Source of the DNA: Apium graveolens
Taxonomy: Eukaryota; Streptophyta; Magnoliopsida; Apiales; Apiaceae
Direction of reading: 5' to 3'
Length of the DNA stretch: 64,000 bases
NCBI RefSeq assembly: GCF_009905375.1
Contig: NC_133656.1
Span: 239,724,415 to 239,788,414 of the forward strand
The notes under the pieces were generated by a model. That model searched no databases. It saw only the letters and a list, made by a program, of their open reading frames with translations, and was not told the DNA's origin. Numbering within the stretch: the stretch's first letter is position 1; each line of letters begins with the position of its first letter. Shown here in pieces: positions 10,260-20,284 of this stretch. The translations under genes and the position numbers were made by a program.

Positions 10260-12349
10260 TAAAGATTGTGGAGTAGTAATGCATATTGTCTGCAACAGAT
10301 TGTAAACACAGAACTTTTCAAGTGTCTACGAGAAGAGCACGAGACGTTCTTCAAAGAATTTATCTTGAACAAGTTGGTTCCTGAGGTTGGCAATATGTGT
10401 GAAACAAATTTAGGTATAGAGGAAGATGTAGCTAACAGTATAGCAAAAGAAGTGGACGTTATCATCAACTCTGCAGCCACTACAGCATTCGACGAAAGGT
10501 ACCTAGTTATTGTCTTGAGCTGGACGAAGAATTTGTTTCATCCTTCTGATTGTCTTGTTATCTTCCAGGTTTGATGTTGCTCTTGATCTTAACACAGTAG
10601 GTGCTGCACGGATTGTTAATTTTGCTAAGAAGTGCGAAAAGCTCAAGTTATACGTGCATATATCAACAGGTAATCACTCAAGTTCATACATCATTAGTCA
10701 TGAAATTACATAAGCAAGGGTCTAGAGATAGAACTAGAGTTCAGTTTTAATTTGTCAATCTTTCTGCTGGTTCAGCTTATGCTTCTAGACAAAGTGAAGG
10801 AAAGATCATTGAACAGTCTTTCGGTAAAGGGCACTATGTAGCAAGCAGTTCTGATATACTTGCAGCACCACATAAACTTATCCATGGCTTGGACATTGCA
10901 GCTGAAATCAAGCTTGCATCAGAAATGAAAAAATCTTTCAAAGAAAATGAAATTGATCAAAAACTCAAGGATTTAGGTATGAGTAGGTAAGTATGTAGCC
11001 TCTGTCTCAGTCTCGTATCTTCAATAAAAAAATTAAAAAAAAAATTAATTCAAGTACTTAAGGATGGAGCAGGGCACAGAAATACCAGTGGCCAAACACC
11101 TATGCCTTCACAAAAGCAATGGGTGAAATGGTAGTTGAAGATATAAAAGGACACCTACCTGTGATCATAATCCGGCCTAGTATCATCGAAAGCACTTCAA
11201 AAGAACCATTTCCAGGTTGGATAGAAGGTAACAGGTGATTAACTGCAGCACGACTCGTGACCTTAAAAAATGATAATGATAATGATAATGAATTTCAAGA
11301 TATTTTTGTATCTGCACAGGATGATAGATCCAATTATGCTCTTGTATGGAAAAGGGAAGCTTCCTGGTTTTTACTCAGACCCCAATATTGCTTTGGATGT
11401 GGTAATTATTTTAAATATCTTCTAGAGATAGATGAAACATGATCTCTTAACCTGCAAGACCAAACTAGTATAAATTGTAATTAGCACCTTCTGAAAAATA
11501 TCAACTGAAACTTTAAAATCTGCATGAATAGAGGACTGCACTTCTTACATTCATAGACTACTTATTACAGATACCGGTTGACATTGTGGTCAATTCAACA
11601 TTAGCGGCCATTGCAAAACATGGTCGCGAGGAAAGTAAACCAGAAGATAACGATTCTAGAGATGATCACGTGTACCAGATTACCTCATCTGTGGCAAATC
11701 CTTTAATTTGCCGGGACTTGTTGGACATGGCCTATCAGCATTTCAGTCTATTTCCTTGCTTGGATCACATGGAAAATCCGATCCACATTTCAGCATTCAA
11801 GTTCTTCACATCTCTAGAAGATTTTTTGTCTGAAATGAAGAATACTATTGGTAATGAAAAGATCTCCCCGAGAAAGGAACTTATTAGAAGGAAATCAATG
11901 GAACATTTCAAGTACTTTGCTGAACTATATCAACCGTATTCCTTCTTTGATGGAAGGTACCAGTCTGATTCAAACCACTAAGTAATATCAGTCTTCCTCA
12001 ATACATTTAAACAAAGCATACCTTAATACAAAAAATAACAAATGCAGGTTTGATAATAACGGAGTTGAGAAACTAATGAAGTGCTTGTCCGAGAAAGAAA
12101 GAAAAGAGTTTGGATTCGATGTAAGTTCTATAGATTGGAAAGATTACTTTATAAGTGTCCATTTTCCAGGTATAAGGAAGCATGTAATGAAGGAGAGAGT
12201 GTTGCAATTCAAATCCTTGCAGAATTCATAGATTCACCAACTTAATGCAGTCAAGAAACAAACTTCTTGAAGCTCCGGATAGTGTGTAGTAAAGTGAAAG
12301 AAGTAAAAATGCAGCAGCTTTATATTGTGTCTTGATAAGATGAACATTT

Positions 12350-13200
12350 GGATGAGATCCCAATATTGCTTTGGATGTGGTAATTCTTTTAAATATGTTC
12401 TACTTGAGATAGATGAAACATGAAGTCCTCGATGGATGAGTTAACTCGTAATCAACACGATATAAGAAATACGTTGAAGCTTAAAAATCTGCATCAATAG
12501 CAGAATGCACTTAATTCTGACATTCATATGAGTACTACTTATTACAGATACCAGTTAGACATTTTGGTAAATTCAACATTAGCGTCCATTGCAAAACATG
12601 GTCGCAAGGAAAGTGAACCAGAAGACAGCAATTATAGTGATGATCGCGTGTACCAGATTACCTCATCTGTTGTGAATCATTTGATTTGCCAGGACTTGTC
12701 AGACCTGACCTATCAGCATTTCAGCCTATTCCCTTTGCTTTGATCACATGGAGAATCCAATCCGCATTTCAGCGTTCAAGTTCTTCACATCCATAAAAGA
12801 TTTTTTGTCTGACATGAAGAACATTAATGGTAATCATGAAAAGTTTTCCCTGAGAAAGGAACTTATTAGAAGAAAATCAATGGAACATTTTAAGTACTTT
12901 GCTGAATTAAATCAACCTTATACCTGTTTTAAAGGAAGGTATTCAAACCTCTACTAAATTTCAATGCAAGTAGAGTCTTCAAAGACATATAAATAAATCA
13001 TAACCTAATACAAAACTGACATATCTTTTAAGACTCGCATATAAATGCAGGTTTGACAACAACGGGGTTGAGAAACTTTTGGATTCGATGTAGGTTCTAC
13101 AGATTGGAAAGATTACATTATAAGTGTCCATCTTCCAGGTATAAGGAAGCATGTGATGAAGGAGAGATTGCCTGTCACAATTCAAACCCTTGAAGAATAA
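12350..13200 (+). pseudogene. Truncated third FAR copy: end of exon 7, exon 8, exon 9
   Basis: A duplicated 3' segment starts within exon 7 (GATCCCAATATTGCTTTGGA, compare 11379-11398) and includes exon 8 (12548-12938) and exon 9 (13051-13200), with the intron splice sites kept. An inserted A near 12556 and an extra base near 12732 break exon 8. About 40 bases are missing from exon 9 after GTTGAGAAAC. The upstream exons are absent. The duplicated 3' flank (AGTCAAGAAACAAACTTC, GATAAGATGAACATTTG) shows the duplication included the 3' UTR. Confidence 0.85.
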
Positions 13201-13660
13201 TAGCTGTATTGTTCAGAATTCACAGATTCACCAGCTTCATCCAGTCAAGAAACAAACTTCCTGAAGGTCTGGATACTAAGCTTGTCAAGTATAAGCAGCA
13301 GCAGGATCAAATAGACCACAGCTGGCTCGACGATAAGATGTATAAATATGTGGTTGTGTGAAGCAAAGTGAAAGAAGTAAAATGCAGCAGCTATATATTG
13401 TGTCTTGATAAGATGAACATTTGCAAGTAAAAGAAGACTAGTAGCTAGTATAGATAAGGTTGAACCTTTGTGGACAAAATAAAGCTAGCTGTAGAGAAAA
13501 CTTAGTATGCTAATGATGCTCATCAGCTCATCTATGATCCAACTATACTAGTACATTCATAGTTATTATGCTTGCATTGCACTGCTTGCTTGCATGCATT
13601 CTCTTCTCTTATATCCTTCTTCTGATTGCAACTTATATAACCTTTAGTTTCATCGCTATC
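13201..13660. other. 3' flank of the FAR cluster
   Basis: The first 230 bases match the region after the second FAR copy (12235-12345) and so belong to the duplicated unit. The rest has no recognised content. Confidence 0.6.
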
Positions 13661-13666
13661 TGTCAG

Positions 13667-13972
13667 TGTTCTAAAAATCCCGATTTTCTTGGCAAAAAAA
13701 AAAAAAAAATCCCGATTTTTAAAAAAATTCCAGATTAATCCTTAAAAAATATTTGACCGATCTATTTTCTCAAATCCGATTAATATTTATAAATTATTTT
13801 TGAATTAAATATTTTATAATAAATAAGGTAAATATATTAAATATTAATAAAATATTTAAATATATCCGATTTTTGTTCCGATTAATCGCTCTCATTAATC
13901 CCCGATTTGTCGATTAATCCCTAGTCGGTACCTAAATCGATAAGTACTGATTATCAATTTTTATAACCACGC
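13667..13972. repeat. AT-rich dispersed repeat, hAT-MITE-like
   Basis: It begins CAGTGTTCTAAAAATCCCGA and ends with GATTATCAATTTTTATAACC. Inside, CGATTAATC-type motifs recur. The same motif vocabulary occurs at 14340-14520 and 19420-19640, so this is a repeat family. The CAGTG terminus is typical of hAT MITEs, but no 8-bp target duplication was seen. Confidence 0.5.
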
Positions 13973-14339
13973 TATGTGTATCATTCTTTATATTATTTTA
14001 GAATATTGATACTTGAACACGTATTCATGTTCACAGTTTCTTAGCTAGCCTAAGCAATTGATTTGGTCAACAAGTTCATACTCCGGGTCAGATAATTAAA
14101 GAAACAATTTGCATATCAAGATCAAAAAGGCATATCTTGTAATTAGGATCCAAAGCATTTCATCAAAAAGGCATCTTTTGGATTATAGGACCTTGTAAAC
14201 TAATCATATTCTCTCTCTTTTTTAATATAGAAAAATGCACAATTATTGCAGTTCGCAAGAGATTAGTCATTGAAAGATCATTAGGTTATAAGCTTGATGT
14301 GTGTATATTAATTTATTAGATAGATAAATTTCAACTTAA

Positions 14340-14522
14340 GGTTCATATTCTCTGTTATAGAAATCGGCCGATTTTTCAAAAATCGCCGATAAATTGCACA
14401 AAAAATTTGTCCGATTTGACCGATTTTCGATAAATCATCCGATTTTTTAAAAATCGTCCGATAAATCGCAAATCAGTATATCAACCAAATAATCCCGGTT
14501 TCTGAAATTTGTAACACTGATG
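14340..14522. repeat. Second copy of the CGATTTTT/CAGTGTTA repeat family, reversed
   Basis: Repeated CCGATTTTTCAAAAATCG-type palindromic units end in AATTTGTAACACTG, the inverse of the CAGTGTT end at 13667. Orientation is therefore opposite to the first copy. Confidence 0.5.
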
Positions 14523-15296
14523 CGTGATGTTACACATGAAACTTTGGGTCAAGTAGCTTAATTTATAATGTCAGCCAAAAGGTTTCTTTTGGCTTATATG
14601 GGGTATCTTGTTTATGCGGACGGCTGGATAATATATAAATTATTTGAAGACAAATGAGAAATAATTATATTCTATAAAATTAGTAATTCAATATTGAGTA
14701 AAATAGTCATTTTTCTGAGTAATGCAAGTATTGTTAAGGGAAGGAATTTAGGTTCATTTTTTACAAATATAAAAGTTTACTGTAAAAAAAATTATATAAT
14801 CTATGACAAAAAACAACTATCTAAAATCTCAAGATATATAAGACTTGATTGTATTTTATTCATAATAATTGTGAGAAATCTCACGATATCAAAAAAATAC
14901 CTTTATCGGGTATTTATAATAATTTTGAAAATTATTGACATGTAGTACTTCAATAAAAAGTAAGGTCCTTATTCCACATTAGATAATAAGTACTCTCTCT
15001 GTCCTTTTAATTTATTAAGATTTGAAATGAAGTGTTTAACACGTATTTTAAGTATTCTATCTATTATAGTTATATATATTATTTTTAAATTCTCTTTTCT
15101 AAATAAATATTAAATATTTAAATTTTTATTAAAATAATAAATTAATATATGAAATAATTTAACAAGAATAGATAACTATCTTAACAATCCTTATTGAAAA
15201 TGATCTTAAACTCCATTTGACAATGATAAATCAAACGAGGCAGCCACTTTGTAAGGAATAATATGAATGCATACGAGTGCATAATTAGAGAAATAT
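14523..15296. other. Intergenic, AT-rich, with a Stowaway left-end fragment
   Basis: TACTCTCTCTGTCCTTTTAA near 14991 resembles a Stowaway terminus, but no matching right end follows. No gene was seen; the frame at 14694-14945 is AT-rich Lys/Ile/Asn and uninformative. Confidence 0.45.
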
Positions 15297-15776
15297 CGTG
15301 CTGAAACCCTAAAATTCTCTCAACCTTGAAGCAGTCTCCCTATCATTTTTGAGGGGTTTTCATCGGCTTTTACCGGTGGAAAGCCCCGATCTATTCTTCT
15401 TTTTATTATTGTTGATTCATCTCTTAGTCCATCTGTTGTTAATCTTCAATAATTTCCCAATTCATTTGGGTTTTGCTTGTCTCTATCTGTGAGAGTTTGG
15501 TTTTACAGTACATCATGCCCGAGATTAGAGATCTGCGGAATTTTCATGGTGTTGATTCGGTGATAAAGGTTTTTATGGTGATACATTTGTGGTCGATTGC
15601 TCAAAATAACAATTGGAGAATTAAATCATGTATGTATCAGTTCAAAAAATCGCTTGGTTGTCTATCCAATAAATAAGGATTCAACAGTGATATAAATTTT
15701 GTGTTTGTTCAATTTCAATCAAATGTGTAGATGATGTATGATTTTCATTATTGAATTATTTTCATTTTAAAAAAAA
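15297..15776 (+). mobile_element. Short non-LTR retroelement, copy 1
   Basis: It starts AAACCCTAAAATTCTCTC after a few bases and ends in a run of nine A's after TTTTCATTATTGAATTATTT. An 8-base direct repeat (AGAAATAT) flanks it at 15289-15296 and 15777-15784. It shares its 5' CCGGTGGAAAG region, middle (AGATCTGCGGAATTTTCA) and 3' end with 45808-46374. The structure suggests an L1-type leader-derived or SINE-like non-autonomous element. No reverse transcriptase is encoded. Confidence 0.65.
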
Positions 15777-15784
15777 AGAAATAT

Positions 15785-17370
15785 AATAGTTCTAGCATAG
15801 TATATCACACAAAAGGCGTCGTTTGGGCTTATACGACCTTGTAATTAAACTAATAATTAACATGTTAATGATAATCTACATTATTAAGAAAAGATACAAT
15901 AATGGAGCAATCTGAAAGAGATAGGTTACCTAAAGTTTAGAGTTTAGCTCAAGTGGATGTTAGAACGTAATTATCACTTACCAACTTGTTTATTAAACTA
16001 ATTAGCTAGAGATTAGAGATTATTAGCTAAATGACGTGAGGTGGGGTTCTTTATATGTCAGCAAAAAGGCATCTTTTGGATTATATACACACCTTATTCC
16101 ATATATACAAAAAGTCATCAGAATAGTTGTAAAACTCTAGAATATTAAAAAAAAAATTCGAATTAATTTTTGTGTAGATATTGTATGTTTGATGCATTGA
16201 GTAATGTTTGGTGTTTGTGTTAATAAATCTAGAGTCGACAATTTCGTACACGACACGATAACACGACATGAAAACGATACAAAAATAACGGATTTGGTTT
16301 GACATTTTCGGTACACGAACAGGGTTTGGTTTCACATTTTTGGTACACGAACAAGAAAGTACACAGATGAATTTAGTGTCGGTTTTGGATTTACACTTCG
16401 GTACACGACACGAAACGAAAGTACACGAAATAAATAAATATTTGAATAAATTTATCAAAATTATATGATGCATATCTCTTACAATAATATTTTACATATA
16501 ATATTTACGGAAAATAGATATAAAATAGATTCAAATTTAAATTTCATAAGAATGGACTGCACTCGAGTCTTTATGACTCATTAACTTAAAATTCGACTAA
16601 TAAAAACTTAATATTTAAATATATATTTTTTTATCCTTATTTTATTATTAATTTTATCCGAAATGAAGGTACGAACACGAAACGAAATGAAATGAACATA
16701 TAAAACTCATATTTGCCAACTTTCTTATAATAAAACGAGAATACACGTGCATTCATATCTGTTTACAAATTAAAATAAGATTAATATCACGTCACATTAT
16801 TCGAAATAAATTATGAAAATCGATTTGAGGTACGTAGTACTAGTGGTCATGCTCAATAATTATGTCATCGCTGTATCTAATGCGCGAGTCAACCTGACGA
16901 AGGTCAGTCACTATGTATGAAGCTTTGATTTTGAGATTTAGTTTTTGGGTTTGTCTGGAGAGTTACTGAGGGTCTTCCACGTGGCAATATCTGGTGAGTT
17001 TAAAATCTTCCTTGTCGGATGTTTGACCTAGTAAGACGCACAGATGACATTGTTCACTACTATAGTACTATGAGAATGAGGTGAGAAAGATGAGACAATG
17101 ACTAACTTCTTAAATTTACAGCTTATTTAATCACTAATTTCGATAAATTTGTTCTCGTCAACTTTTGTATAGTGGAGTTGGTTAGAGTTTGTTCTGGTGG
17201 ACGGAGGGAGTAAAAATTAGATCAAGTCATCTATGTTCAATGATTCAAGGAATGTCCTTCTCCAGGAATTTTGGCTGAAAGGTTCATAAAACTTGATGCA
17301 GCATCAGCAATTTTGACACATTAATGTCCTACTGTGTCAACCTTGATTAACACTGTTATTACTACTAAGT
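15785..17370. other. Intergenic repeats, no gene
   Basis: At 16240-16460 there are recurrent GTACACGA and ACACGA motifs (degenerate repeats). The 16400-16620 part resembles 56095-56310 (ATATTTTACATATAAT, GATAGATACAAAATA-like sequence), so it is a dispersed repeat. A lone Stowaway-like right end (GACGGAGGGAGTA) lies near 17200. No coding region is supported. Confidence 0.5.
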
Positions 17371-17893
17371 ACTCCCTCCGTCCCTAAAAACGTTTTCTAT
17401 TTGTGTTCGACACGTTTGTCAATGCACACTTTTGATTGTTACTCCCTCCGTCCCTAAAAACGTTTCCTATTTGTGTTGGACACGTTTGTCAATGCACACT
17501 TTTGATTGTTAATATCTTTAAATTCGTATTAGTATTAAATATAAAAATTTCACTGTATTAAAGTACTGATAAACACGAATCCAACGAGATCACTCATGAT
17601 TATGTTTGATATTATAGATTAAACGTAAATTAGTAGTCAATCGCTTACCGTGAACAGTACCGAAAGTCAAATTAGGCAACGTTTAACGGGACGGAGAGAG
17701 TAATATTTTTAATTTTATATTAGTATTAAATATAAAAACTTCATTGTATTAAAGTACTCATAAATACGAATCCAACAAAATCACTCATTACTATATTTGA
17801 TCTTATAGATTAGACGTAAATTAGTAGTCAATCGCTTACCATGAATAGTACAAAAAATCAAAACGGGAAGATCATTTTGGGACGGAGGGAGTA
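17371..17893. mobile_element. Composite Stowaway MITE with both ends duplicated
   Basis: The left end (CTCCCTCCGTCCCTAAAAAC) occurs twice as a 70-bp tandem repeat (17371-17440, 17441-17510). The right part of about 190 bp occurs twice (17511-17701, 17702-17893), each copy ending in a GGGACGGAG(A/G)GAGTA terminus. The order is left-left-right-right. TA flanks the outer ends. Confidence 0.85.
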
Positions 17894-18077
17894 CTCTATT
17901 GAACCAGTCAGTCTGTGCTGGCCTCCCCCAAATTATTAGATAGAAATTACTTAAGTGTGTACTTAATGTTAATTAACTCTATGGTGAATGTTGCATAAAA
18001 AAATTCACCGGAAACTTTCAAACACAAAACAACAAAAACCATTCATCAACTAGCCCTTCTCCTAGGATACTCAGACC

Positions 18078-18085
18078 TATATATA
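18078..18085 (+). promoter_or_regulatory. TATA box of the ERF gene
   Basis: TATATATA lies about 103 bases before the start codon at 18188. The intervening leader is rich in CAACA and lacks upstream ATGs except near the box. Confidence 0.6.
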
Positions 18086-18187
18086 TGTACACAACATTCA
18101 CAACAATAACAAGAACATCAAGACAACTCTTGTTCTCCTAGATTTATTTTCATTTTCAATCTGAATTTCTGCGTATCGATCGATAAA

Positions 18188-18949
18188 ATGGAAATTCAGT
18201 TCCAACTACAGAAAAACAAAGTGACCAAGTTCAAGGGGAGAAATAACAAGAACAGCAACAAAAACAAATTTGTTGGTGTTAGACAGAGGCCTTCTGGAAG
18301 ATGGGTAGCTGAAATCAAAGACACTACTCAGAAAATAAGGATGTGGCTCGGAACATTTGAAACAGCTGAAGAGGCTGCTCGTGCTTACGATGAAGCTGCT
18401 TGTCTGCTTCGTGGATCCAATACTCGTACAAATTTTGTTACTCATGTTAAACCTAATTCTCCTCTTGCTTCCCGCATTCAGAATCTTCTGAAAAACAAAA
18501 AAACCACTGAAAAACCCCGAAAAAACGTTGTTACTACTACCACCTCGACCACCTCCACCACCACGACCACCACCACTACTAGTAGTACTTCTACTAGTAG
18601 TCAGAGTGATTCTGACTCATGTGAGAAGGTGTTTGAACAAGCTCAGTTGTTTGATGATGCATACAGGCCTGATTTAAGCGATTTCGATATGAAACCTAAT
18701 GATATGCCTTGGGGTTTCGAGAATTGTGGGATGATCAATAGGTTTCCACTAGCACAAGAAATGTTGCAGATGCCAAATACTGTGAACCTGCTGTCGAGTA
18801 CTAATATCGAATTTCCAGATTTCGAAAGGATGAAGGTTGAACGACAGATTTCGGCATCTCTGTATGCTATGAATGGTGTTCAAGAGTACATGAACACAGT
18901 TCATGATCCTTATGAAGCTATCTGGGATCTTCCTTCTTTGTATTTTTAG
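18188..18949 (+). CDS. AP2/ERF transcription factor, group V (ERN1/RAP2-11-like)
   Basis: Single exon, 253 residues. One AP2/ERF DNA-binding domain covers residues 28-87, from [19 protein letters not shown] to [17 protein letters not shown]. The WLGTF and AYDEAA elements and a single domain make it ERF rather than AP2 or RAV. The variant RQRPSGRW plus [11 protein letters not shown] is the form I know from the RAP2-11 and ERN (ERF required for nodulation) branch, which act as nuclear activators on GCC-like promoter sites. A Thr/Ser homopolymer-like stretch (about residues 116-140) links to an acidic, aromatic C-terminus ([25 protein letters not shown]) that may activate transcription. The N-terminus MEIQFQ also fits ERN proteins. 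The exact orthologue cannot be fixed by eye. Confidence 0.94.
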   Translation: MEIQFQLQKNKVTKFKGRNNKNSNKNKFVGVRQRPSGRWVAEIKDTTQKIRMWLGTFETAEEAARAYDEAACLLRGSNTRTNFVTHVKPNSPLASRIQNLLKNKKTTEKPRKNVVTTTTSTTSTTTTTTTTSSTSTSSQSDSDSCEKVFEQAQLFDDAYRPDLSDFDMKPNDMPWGFENCGMINRFPLAQEMLQMPNTVNLLSSTNIEFPDFERMKVERQISASLYAMNGVQEYMNTVHDPYEAIWDLPSLYF

Positions 18950-19098
18950 TTTCGAATTTTGTTAATCTGCGAAAATTATCACAATCATCTCTTCTGTTCC
19001 TCCCTCTCTGTTTCTGGTGAAAAAATGAATGTGCAAATATATCACTTGTGTTCTTGATTGCCATTATTGGTTTAGTTAAGATTCCTGAAAATTAAATA

Positions 19099-19350
19099 CT
19101 CTCTCTCGGTCCCTTCCAATTGTTTACATTTATGAGAAAGTGTCTGGCATGTATTTTAAGGTGCATAAAAAATATAGTTATGTCACTTATTTTTACATTT
19201 TTCTTTTTCTGAATAAAAGTTGAATGTTTTAATTTTTATTCAGAAAAACAAAATTATAAAAAAAATTACATAACTATACTTTTTATGTACCTTAAAATGC
19301 GTGTTGGACACTCTCTAAAAAACGTAAACAATTGAAAGGGACGGAGGGAG
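19099..19350. mobile_element. Stowaway MITE that is a near-complete hairpin
   Basis: Left CTCTCTCTCGGTCCCTTCCA and, inverted, CTCCCTCCGTCCCTTTCAAT form the termini, with TA at 19097-19098 and 19351-19352. The two halves (about 125 bases each) are reverse complements almost throughout, for example TTTAAGGTGCATAAAAAATA against TACTTTTTATGTACCTTAAA. Confidence 0.92.
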
Positions 19351-19419
19351 TATATTGGAATTAGTTTTTGAATCTTGCAAACATCCTTGTAAAAAGCGGA
19401 AATCGCTATTGTTCGGTAT

Positions 19420-19650
19420 AGCAACCTTTTAGTTATTAATCGGATAATCGGTGATTAATCAGAATATTAATCGGTTGTGTTTAATAAAATATAAAAATAA
19501 TTAATTTACTAAACTAAATATATTATAAAAAAAAGGTGTAGTGATTAATCGAATTATAAAATCAAATCGGCACAATATATTAAAATAATTAATCGGATAA
19601 TTAATCGATAAAATCGGTGATTTTTAGATTGTATGCGTGGTTTATGGTTT
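19420..19650. repeat. CGATTAATC-rich dispersed repeat
   Basis: Repeated AATCGG, GATTAATCGG and GATAAATCGGTGATTTTTAG motifs match the family seen at 13667-13972. The borders are uncertain. Confidence 0.45.
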
Positions 19651-20284
19651 AGAATAGAAAGTCTCAACTCAATCATCTTCTTCTATTCCTCGGAGGGTTA
19701 TGTTTGTTATTTAAATCGGACAAGTTGCAATTTAAAATGCAGTTAGGTAACTTGTTTATAGATGTGTCCAATAGAATTGCACCTAACTTATTAAAAATTT
19801 GCATTAATTAAGTTTGTAAAATTATTATTCATATGAGTGTCTTATTTGAAAACCAAAGACTAATAAGTGACAGGAAGAAAATAATTCTCTCGTGTAGGAC
19901 TACAGGTTCACATCCTTATTTCATTTTTCAAACATTAGTGAAATTAACTAATTATTTTTTAATGATACTTGGCAGCAGTGTTGTAAAAATAGGTGTAGTG
20001 ACTGGGATATTCGTGATGTATTTATATGATAAATAAAGTATAGTTCTTATACTATTACGTGGGTTTTTGTAAATAAAATAAAAAGATAAATGATTTTGTG
20101 GAATATGTAAAAATTTATGTGAAATAGTAATAGGGAACATGTAAAATCTCGTTCCAGTTTGATGAGTCGGCTAAGGGCGTAAGCTGTGATTGTCGAACAG
20201 TCAGGTAGAACGGGACCCGTTATTCAAAGGATGGATCAAATGAGTAGGATTAAGATAATAGAACTTGAGAATTATAATGTGGTG
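19651..20284. other. Intergenic, no recognised content
   Basis: Short open frames exist at 19833-20036 and 19952-20140 but have AT-rich composition and no family similarity. Confidence 0.5.

Larger units (their letters stand above)
9027..12231 (+). pseudogene. Second FAR2/MS2-like gene with a 2-nt frameshift in the NADPH motif
   Basis: Nine exons parallel the upstream gene: 9027-9331, 9418-9521, 10299-10498, 10569-10669, 10776-10986, 11073-11234, 11320-11401, 11571-11956 and 12048-12231. Exons 2-9 are open and keep the catalytic YAFTK. Exon 1 has 305 nt where the frame needs a length equal to 1 modulo 3. Within the cofactor motif, GGCTACTGGATTC stands where the intact copy has GGTGCAACTGGATTC, so two bases are lost and the frame runs to a stop at 9396-9398. 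As written the gene cannot make a full reductase. Two MITEs enlarge intron 2. The C-terminus is about 10 residues longer than in the intact copy. If the deletion were an assembly error, this would be a functional paralogue of about 566-570 residues. Confidence 0.85.

Noticed and set aside
12528..12957. Two short open frames resembling FAR, as possible small genes
   Set aside because: They are the two halves of a frameshifted exon 8 in a truncated FAR copy.
16081..16473. 130-codon minus-strand open frame
   Set aside because: It lies in a degenerate GTACACGA repeat shared in part with 56 kb; no domain.
18206..18445. Antisense open frame across the AP2 domain
   Set aside because: Shadow of the conserved ERF coding sequence.
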